Shown: positions 14,107 to 19,268 of the stretch, one piece after another | How the letters are laid out: each line of letters starts with the position of its first letter | Numbering within the stretch: position 1 is the stretch's first letter | DNA from: WJJR01 sp964440935 | GTDB lineage: Bacteria > Zixibacteria > MSB-5A5 > WJJR01 | Assembly (NCBI GenBank): GCA_964440935.1 | Contig: CAYTTY010000058.1 | Coordinates: forward strand, 1-19,268 | Direction: 5' to 3' | DNA length: 19,268 nt | Made by a program: the position numbers and the translations under genes | The notes under the pieces: model-generated | The model's input: only the letters and a program-made list of their open reading frames with translations | The model's database searches: none | What the model was told of the DNA's origin: nothing

Positions 14107-17100
14107 ATGCCAGAGAAATTCAAAACCATCGATGGCAACGAGGCGGCGGCCTATACCGCGTATCGGACCAACGAAGTCATCGCCATCTACCCAATCACGC
14201 CCTCCTCGCCAATGGGCGAACTGTCGGATGCGTGGGCGGCAATTAACGAGCCCAACATCTGGGGTTCCATCCCGCTGGTGGTCGAAATGCAGAGCGAGGG
14301 CGGCGCGTCGGGCGCTGTCCACGGCGCCCTGCAGACCGGCGCTTTGAGCACGACCTTCACCGCGTCGCAGGGCCTGCTGTTGATGATCCCCAACATGTTC
14401 AAGATCGCCGCCGAGCTGACCCCGTCGGTATTTCACATTGCCGCTCGGTCGGTCGCCGCACAGGCGCTCTCGATCTTCGGCGACCACTCCGACGTGATGG
14501 CGGCCCGCTCGACTGGCTGGGGCCTGATGCCGACTGGTTCGATCCAGGAAGTCCACGATATGCCACTGATCGCCCAAGCGGCCTCACTCGAGGCGCGTTT
14601 GCCCTTCCTGCACTTCTTCGACGGTTTCCGGTCATCGCACGAAGTCCAGAAGATCGAGATGCTTGACGATGACATCATGAAGCAGATGATCGACGATGAG
14701 CTGATCTTCCAGCACCGCGCACGCGCCCTGTCGCCCGATCATCCGGTTATCCGTGGGACCGCGCAGAACCCCGATGTCTTCTTCCAGGCCCGTGAGACGG
14801 TGAATCCCTACTACAACGCCTGTCCGGGAATCGTGCAGAAGGTGATGGACCGGTTCGCCGAGCTGACCGGCCGCCAGTATCACCTGTTCGACTACTTCGG
14901 CGCTGATGATGCCGAACGCGTGGTGGTGCTGATGGGTAGCGGTGCAGAGACAGCCCGTGAGACGGTTGAGTACCTTGCCGACAAGGGTGAGAAGGTCGGC
15001 GCGGTCGTGCCGCGCCTGTACCGTCCGTTCCTCGCTGACGCCTTCCTGAAGTCGTTGCCAAAGACCGTGACCAATATCGCCGCACTCGATCGTACCAAGG
15101 AACCGGGCGCCTCGGGCGAGCCGCTTTACAACGATATCATGACCGTCTTGCGGGAAAGCGAGACATTTGGTCCGAAGTTCTTTGATAAAGCCCCGCGTGT
15201 AATTGGCGGGCGGTATGGCCTCTCATCGAAGGAATTCACCCCGGCGATGGTGAAGGCCGTCTTCGACGAGATGGGCAAAGATGAACTGAAGAATCATTTC
15301 ACCGTGGGCATCAACGACGATGTCAGCCACACCAGCCTCGACTTTGACCCGAACTTCGTCGTACGGCACAAGGGACGCCACTCGGCACTGTTCTATGGAC
15401 TGGGATCCGACGGCACGGTTGGGGCAAACAAGAACAGCATCAAGATTATCGGTGAGGGGACTGACAACTACGCGCAGGGATACTTCGTGTACGATTCGAA
15501 GAAGGCCGGGTCGGTGACGATCTCACATCTGCGCTTTGGCGACCAGCCGATCCGCTCGACCTACCTGGTCGATCAGGCGCAGTTTGTCGGGTGCCACCAG
15601 TTCAACTTCCTCGAGAAATACGACATTCTCAAGAGCGCCGAAGAGGGCGCAACGTTCCTGCTGAATAGCCCTTACGGCCCCGACGAAGTTTGGAACAAGA
15701 TGCCGCGCCCGGTACAGCAGCAGATTATCGACAAGAAGCTGAAGTTCTACGTGATCGATGCCTACACGGTGGCGCGCGAAGCCGGTATGGGTCCGCGCAT
15801 CAACTCGGTGATGCAAACCTGCTTCTTCGCAATTTCGGGAATTTTCGAACGCGAGGAAGCAATCAAGCGCATCAAAGACGCGATCCTCGACACCTACGGC
15901 GCCAAGGGCGATGAGATTGTCGAGATGAACTATCGTGCGGTCGACAGCACGATCGAGAATCTGCACGAGATCAAGGTGCCATCGGCGGTCTCCAGCGATA
16001 TTGAGATGCCACCGGTCGTTCCCGACAATGCACCCGATTTCGTGAAGAACGTGACCGCGGTGATGATCGCCAATCGTGGCGACGAACTCCCGGTGAGTAG
16101 TATGCCCGTGGACGGTACATTCCCGGTGGGAACGACAAAGTGGGAGAAGCGCAACATCGCCCAGGAAATCCCGGTGTGGGATCCGGAGGTGTGCATCGCC
16201 TGCGGCAAGTGCGCGATGGTTTGCCCGCATACGGTGATTCGCATCAAGGTGTACGACCCGAAGTACCTCGAGAATGCGCCACCGACGTTCAAATCGTTCG
16301 ATGCAAAAGATAAAGAATGGCCGGACATGAAATACACGATCCAGGTTGCGCCCGAAGATTGCACCGGCTGCACCATGTGCGTGGAAATCTGCCCCGCCAA
16401 GAACAAACGGGAAACGCGTAAAAAGGCGATCAACATGGAGCCGCAGATTCCGTTACGCGAGTCCGAACGGGAAAACTGGGAGTACTTCCTCACCATTCCG
16501 GAAGTCGACCGCAATTCCGTGAAAAGGAACACGGTGCGTCATTCGCAGGTGCTCGAACCGCTGTTCGAGTTCTCCGGAGCGTGCGCGGGATGCGGTGAGA
16601 CACCGTACATCCGTCTGCTGACGCAGTTATTCGGTGATCGCAGTCTGATTGCCAATGCCACCGGATGCTCATCGATTTACGGGGGCAATCTCCCAACGAC
16701 CCCGTATACGACTAACGCCGAAGGACGCGGACCGGCGTGGTCGAATTCCCTCTTCGAGGACAATGCCGAATTCGGTATGGGCTTCCGCCTGACGATTGAC
16801 AAGCACACCGAGATCGCGCGTGAGTTGGTGGCCAAACTCGAGAGTGAGATCGGCACCGAGCTGGTGCGCAAGATCCTCGACAACAAACAAACCGATGAAG
16901 CCGATATCTTTGAGCAACGCGAGCACATCGCCACACTTAAAGAGAAGCTGAAATCAGTCGATCGTTCGGAAGCCAAACACCTGCTGAGCCTGGCCGATAT
17001 GCTGGCAAAGAAGAGTGTCTGGATTGTCGGCGGTGACGGTTGGGCGTACGACATTGGATACGGTGGCTTGGATCATGTGCTCGCCTCCGGCCGCAATGTC

Positions 17101-17715
17101 AACCTGCTCGTACTCGACACCGAAGTCTATTCGAACACCGGTGGACAGATGTCGAAGAGCACGCCGCGCGCGGCGGTGGCGAAGTTTGCCGCAGCGGGCA
17201 AGCCCACCGGTAAGAAAGATCTCGGCTTGATGGCGACGACGTATGGGAACGTCTATGTGTCGCGTGTTGCGATGGGCGCCAAGGATGAGCACACCCTGCG
17301 CTCCTTCCTGGAAGCCGAATCATACGAGGGACCGTCGTTGATTATCGCGTACAGCCACTGCATCGCCCACGGCATCGACATGGGCAAGGCCATGGACAAT
17401 CAAAAGGCCGCGGTGAATTGCGGCCACTGGCCGCTGTTCCGGTTCGATCCGCGGTTGGCTGAGCAGGGCAAGAATCCGTTCCAGCTCGACTCGCGCAAAC
17501 CGAAGATCCCCATTGCGCAATATCTGCTCATGGAGAACCGGTACAAGATGCTCACCAAGAGCCATCCGACACAGGCGAAGGAACTGTGGAAGCTGGCACA
17601 GCAGGATGTCAACGCCCGCTGGCAGTTGTATGAGCAGTTGTCGCGGCCGTGGGAGACTCCCGGCAATGGTGAGGGCGACAAGGAACGGAAGCCGGAAAAG
17701 GCGGCTACCAGCTAA
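14107..17715 (+). CDS. nifJ: Pyruvate:ferredoxin (flavodoxin) oxidoreductase
   Basis: A 1202-residue homodimer-type PFOR that converts pyruvate and CoA to acetyl-CoA and CO2 with electrons to ferredoxin, in the cytoplasm. The N-terminal pyrimidine domain has NEAAAYTAYRTNE and YPITPSSPMGE. Two 4Fe-4S clusters lie at Cys696/699/702/706 and Cys752/755/758/762. The proximal cluster uses Cys826, 829, 854 and 1085, which keeps the spacing of the Desulfovibrio africanus enzyme exactly. The TPP site includes GGDGWAYDIGYGGLDHVLASG and DTEVYSNTGGQMSKSTP. The C-terminus is some 40 residues shorter than the D. africanus protein, so most of the oxygen-protecting extension seems absent. AAGGAAAGGA supports the start. 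The gene is preceded by a promoter with an operator-like palindrome and a structured leader. Confidence 0.97.
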   Translation: MPEKFKTIDGNEAAAYTAYRTNEVIAIYPITPSSPMGELSDAWAAINEPNIWGSIPLVVEMQSEGGASGAVHGALQTGALSTTFTASQGLLLMIPNMFKIAAELTPSVFHIAARSVAAQALSIFGDHSDVMAARSTGWGLMPTGSIQEVHDMPLIAQAASLEARLPFLHFFDGFRSSHEVQKIEMLDDDIMKQMIDDELIFQHRARALSPDHPVIRGTAQNPDVFFQARETVNPYYNACPGIVQKVMDRFAELTGRQYHLFDYFGADDAERVVVLMGSGAETARETVEYLADKGEKVGAVVPRLYRPFLADAFLKSLPKTVTNIAALDRTKEPGASGEPLYNDIMTVLRESETFGPKFFDKAPRVIGGRYGLSSKEFTPAMVKAVFDEMGKDELKNHFTVGINDDVSHTSLDFDPNFVVRHKGRHSALFYGLGSDGTVGANKNSIKIIGEGTDNYAQGYFVYDSKKAGSVTISHLRFGDQPIRSTYLVDQAQFVGCHQFNFLEKYDILKSAEEGATFLLNSPYGPDEVWNKMPRPVQQQIIDKKLKFYVIDAYTVAREAGMGPRINSVMQTCFFAISGIFEREEAIKRIKDAILDTYGAKGDEIVEMNYRAVDSTIENLHEIKVPSAVSSDIEMPPVVPDNAPDFVKNVTAVMIANRGDELPVSSMPVDGTFPVGTTKWEKRNIAQEIPVWDPEVCIACGKCAMVCPHTVIRIKVYDPKYLENAPPTFKSFDAKDKEWPDMKYTIQVAPEDCTGCTMCVEICPAKNKRETRKKAINMEPQIPLRESERENWEYFLTIPEVDRNSVKRNTVRHSQVLEPLFEFSGACAGCGETPYIRLLTQLFGDRSLIANATGCSSIYGGNLPTTPYTTNAEGRGPAWSNSLFEDNAEFGMGFRLTIDKHTEIARELVAKLESEIGTELVRKILDNKQTDEADIFEQREHIATLKEKLKSVDRSEAKHLLSLADMLAKKSVWIVGGDGWAYDIGYGGLDHVLASGRNVNLLVLDTEVYSNTGGQMSKSTPRAAVAKFAAAGKPTGKKDLGLMATTYGNVYVSRVAMGAKDEHTLRSFLEAESYEGPSLIIAYSHCIAHGIDMGKAMDNQKAAVNCGHWPLFRFDPRLAEQGKNPFQLDSRKPKIPIAQYLLMENRYKMLTKSHPTQAKELWKLAQQDVNARWQLYEQLSRPWETPGNGEGDKERKPEKAATS

Positions 17716-17736
17716 AGCGCAGTGGATGTGATGCTT

Positions 17737-17768
17737 GGATGCCATGGGCCGTCAGGCCCGTGGCATCC
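17737..17768. repeat. Long hairpin between nifJ and the DHOD-like gene
   Basis: GGATGCCATGGGCC (17737-17750), loop GTCA, GGCCCGTGGCATCC (17755-17768) pairs over 14 bp with one G-T position. It lies 21 bases after nifJ and 41 before the next ATG. It has no T-tract, so it may attenuate read-through or protect the nifJ mRNA 3' end rather than stop transcription fully. Confidence 0.55.
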
Positions 17769-17809
17769 CAAACCGACGACAATTCAAACCGCAAAGCATA
17801 GGATATGCC

Positions 17810-18814
17810 ATGGATCTGACGACCAAGTACATGGGACTGACGCTGAAGAACCCGGTGGTGCCATCCGCCGGACCATTGTCTGAAGAAATCCCCAGCATCC
17901 GCAGCCTGGAAGACGCCGGCGCATCGGCGGTTGTCCTCTATTCGCTGTTCGAGGAGCAACTGACGCAGGAGCGGTTTGAGTTGTTTCATCACACCACCCA
18001 CGGGTCGGAGAGCTTCGCCGAGGCGATTACTTATTTCCCAGAGTATCGCGAGTATGAACTGGGACCTGAAGGTTATCTCGACCACATTCGCAAAGCCAAA
18101 GAGGCAGTCGATATTCCGGTGATCGCCAGCATCAACGGCAAATCGCTCGGTGGCTGGACGAAGTTTGCCAAGAGCATGGAGGAAGCCGGCGCCGATGCAA
18201 TCGAACTGAACGTTTACAATGTTGCCGCTGATCTCGAGACATCCGGTGTCCAAGTCGAAAGTTCGTGTGTGGAGATTCTCCGTGGTGTGAAGGATGCGGT
18301 CTCGATCCCGGTCGCCATCAAGTTGAGCCCGTATTTCAGTTCCATGGCGAACATAGCACGGCAGTTGGACAATGAAGGCGCCGATGCACTCGTGCTCTTC
18401 AACCGCTTCTATCAGCCCGACATCGATCTCGAAGAGTTGGAAGTCGTCCCCAATGTACTGCTGAGCACTCCCCAGGCGATGCGTCTCCCCTTGCGGTGGG
18501 TGGCGATTCTCCATGGCCGGATCAAAGCCAGCCTGGCCGCCACCAGCGGCATCCACAGCGCCCAGGATGTGCTCAAAATGCTGATGGCGGGAGCCCACGT
18601 GACCATGATGTGCTCCGCCCTGCTGCGTCACGGTGCCGGACACATCACCACGGTACTCGAGGACCTCAGCCACTGGATGGAAGAGCATGAGTACGAATCG
18701 GTCGAGCAGATGCAAGGGTCCATGAGCCACGCGCGCGTCGATAATCCAAGCCAGATCGAGCGTGCCCAGTACATGCGGGCGCTGCACACCAATCCGCCGT
18801 ACGGCTGGAAGTGA
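17810..18814 (+). CDS. Dihydroorotate dehydrogenase-like flavoprotein
   Basis: A 334-residue FMN-dependent TIM-barrel protein of the class-1 DHOD-like group. Visible motifs are KNPVVPSAGPLSEE at the N-terminus, VIASINGKSLGGW, AIELNVYN, VAIKLSPYFSSM, LVLFNRFYQPDID, and the phosphate-binding end ATSGIHSAQDVLKMLMAGAHVTMMCSALLRHG. I cannot point to a clear catalytic Cys of true dihydroorotate dehydrogenases, so a different oxidoreductase role is possible. Such genes are often found next to nifJ, which suggests electron transfer linked to ferredoxin; this is inference. The start MDLTTKYMGL has AGGA eight bases upstream; an ATG 25 codons earlier lies in the hairpin and is rejected. Confidence 0.87.
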   Translation: MDLTTKYMGLTLKNPVVPSAGPLSEEIPSIRSLEDAGASAVVLYSLFEEQLTQERFELFHHTTHGSESFAEAITYFPEYREYELGPEGYLDHIRKAKEAVDIPVIASINGKSLGGWTKFAKSMEEAGADAIELNVYNVAADLETSGVQVESSCVEILRGVKDAVSIPVAIKLSPYFSSMANIARQLDNEGADALVLFNRFYQPDIDLEELEVVPNVLLSTPQAMRLPLRWVAILHGRIKASLAATSGIHSAQDVLKMLMAGAHVTMMCSALLRHGAGHITTVLEDLSHWMEEHEYESVEQMQGSMSHARVDNPSQIERAQYMRALHTNPPYGWK

Positions 18815-18866
18815 GATCAGTAGAGCGGTGGAGCAGTCGAGGATCGTAGAAGGGGCATCGCCCACC

Positions 18867-18912
18867 ATTTGCCGCGGAATGGGGCGGGCAAAGCCCACCT
18901 CACACGGCAAAT
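18867..18912. repeat. Inverted repeat downstream of the DHOD-like gene
   Basis: ATTTGCCG (18867-18874) and CGGCAAAT (18905-18912) enclose GGGCGGGCAAAGCCCACC-type sequence that can itself form a small GGGC/GCCC hairpin. It resembles dispersed intergenic repeats and may also end the upstream transcript. Confidence 0.4.
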
Positions 18913-18916
18913 CGCC

Positions 18917-18946
18917 TTGACTTCACCCAATTGATTGCTAATCAAT
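18917..18946 (+). promoter_or_regulatory. Possible tRNA-Glu promoter
   Basis: TTGACT (18917-18922) is followed by a weak -10 candidate TAATCA (18939-18944, 16-nt spacer). The -10 overlaps a small palindrome, ATTGATT, GCT, AATCAAT (18930-18946). This is the only promoter-like sequence I see before the tRNA gene. Confidence 0.35.
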
Positions 18947-18966
18947 AGCCCGCCCGGAGCGTATAA

Positions 18967-19006
18967 CCGTTTCCGGGTTGCGGCTTTCTAAGCCGTACCC
19001 AAACGG
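18967..19006 (+). repeat. Hairpin in the tRNA-Glu 5' leader
   Basis: CCGTTT (18967-18972) pairs with AAACGG (19001-19006), GGGT with ACCC, and CGGCT with AGCCG around a short TTCTA loop, with small bulges. The result is a stem of about 15 pairs ending 9 bases before the tRNA. It may assist 5' processing or be another dispersed palindrome. Confidence 0.45.
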
Positions 19007-19015
19007 ACAGCACAC

Positions 19016-19090
19016 GTCCCTGTCGTCTAGCCCGGTCTAGGACACCGCCCTTTCACGGCGGCAACACGGGTTCGAATCCCGTCAGGGACG
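19016..19090 (+). tRNA. tRNA-Glu (anticodon UUC)
   Basis: A complete cloverleaf. The acceptor is GTCCCTG (19016-19022) with CAGGGAC (19083-19089) and discriminator G. The D-stem is GTC/GAC. The anticodon stem is CCGCC/GGCGG around loop CTTTCAC, with anticodon TTC at 19052-19054. The T-arm is ACGGG TTCGAAT CCCGT. No CCA is encoded, so it must be added after transcription. A strong terminator follows nine bases later. Confidence 0.97.
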
Positions 19091-19098
19091 CTCAAGTT

Positions 19099-19124
19099 AC
19101 GGGCCACTCGTGGCCCGTTTTTTT
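19099..19124 (+). terminator. Rho-independent terminator of tRNA-Glu
   Basis: ACGGGCCAC (19099-19107), a 2-nt turn, GTGGCCCGT (19110-19118), then a run of seven T (19118-19124). It is a textbook intrinsic terminator and the clearest one in the window. Confidence 0.93.
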
Positions 19125-19151
19125 CATGCAGATTGCCGTAGGGGTGACCCG

Positions 19152-19186
19152 GTGCTACTCTGCGAAGAAGCTCTGCTACGTAGCAC
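19152..19186. repeat. GTGCTAC / GTAGCAC inverted repeat
   Basis: Seven-base arms at 19152-19158 and 19180-19186 enclose a 21-nt interior. It lies in the gene-free 3' end of the window (19125-19268), where I see no coding region. Confidence 0.35.
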
Positions 19187-19217
19187 AAATGGCTCGCGCT
19201 CCAGTGGGCTATCGGTC

Positions 19218-19234
19218 TATAGCAATTGTCATAA
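19218..19234. repeat. MITE-like left end, possibly entering a further copy
   Basis: TATAGCAATTGTCATAA resembles the left terminal repeat TAGAGCGATTGTCAGAA of the element at 3335-3526 (14 of 17 positions by eye) and has the left-end orientation. The matching right end would lie beyond the window. Confidence 0.4.
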
Positions 19235-19268
19235 ATCCTTTCCGTTTGGATCAGGGTGCCACGGGCCT

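Noticed and set aside
15523..16532. Long - strand frames inside nifJ
   Set aside because: They are antisense to conserved PFOR cysteines and TPP motifs.
17705..18910. Long open frame (401 codons) on the - strand
   Set aside because: It lies antisense over the DHOD-like gene, shows no family motif, and is explained by GC-rich codon structure.
1..19268. CRISPR array or phage/IS transposase genes
   Set aside because: No regularly spaced direct repeats and no transposase, integrase or phage gene is visible; the repeats are palindromic and irregularly placed.

Overview
The window looks like chromosomal DNA of a Gram-negative, probably anaerobic or microaerobic bacterium. The Gram-negative evidence is two lipoproteins of the LpoB/COG3014 type. 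The metabolic evidence is a full-length pyruvate:ferredoxin oxidoreductase and three consecutive radical-SAM genes. Base composition is moderately GC-rich, except for one ATPase gene that reads as more AT-rich. Intergenic spaces are full of short palindromes of dispersed-repeat type. I cannot place the organism firmly; an uncultured FCB/Zixibacteria-like lineage is only a guess.

Layout. Positions 1-417 hold a gene-free island of hairpins and repeat ends. A Bcp-type peroxiredoxin (- strand) follows. A + strand pair encodes an LpoB-like lipoprotein and a COG3014-type lipoprotein, and ends in a strong hairpin. Next comes a 192-bp MITE-like element with 17-bp terminal inverted repeats. From about 12.2 kb down to 3.5 kb there is one long - strand block, in transcription order: peptide deformylase, a fused TIGR03960/DUF2344 radical-SAM protein, MtaB, MiaB, an exported thioredoxin-like protein, a DUF4287-like/SRPBCC protein and 3-methyladenine DNA glycosylase I. 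Two ATGA stop/start overlaps mark tight coupling inside this block. A probably transferred AAA/DUF4143 ATPase (+) follows, then nifJ with a structured promoter and leader, a dihydroorotate-dehydrogenase-like gene, and tRNA-Glu(UUC) with a clear terminator.

The most important observation is the thioredoxin-like gene at 4873-5775 (-). It appears split by a TGA, but that TGA lies exactly where the first Cys of the thioredoxin CxxC motif belongs (U71-G-S-C74). The frame is open and homologous in character on both sides. Directly after the TGA is a perfect 7-bp stem with a GGC loop, enclosed by a further GGATC/GATCC stem, which matches a bacterial SECIS. I therefore annotate it as a selenoprotein: an exported UGSC thioredoxin fold joined to a TPR-like C-terminus. 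Automatic annotation would probably break it into two fragments.

How the genes fit together: the - strand block mixes translation and tRNA maturation (Def, MtaB, MiaB) with repair and redox functions. The nifJ/DHOD-like pair is a ferredoxin/flavin redox module. Its promoter carries an operator-like palindrome between -35 and -10, and its leader can fold into nested stems.
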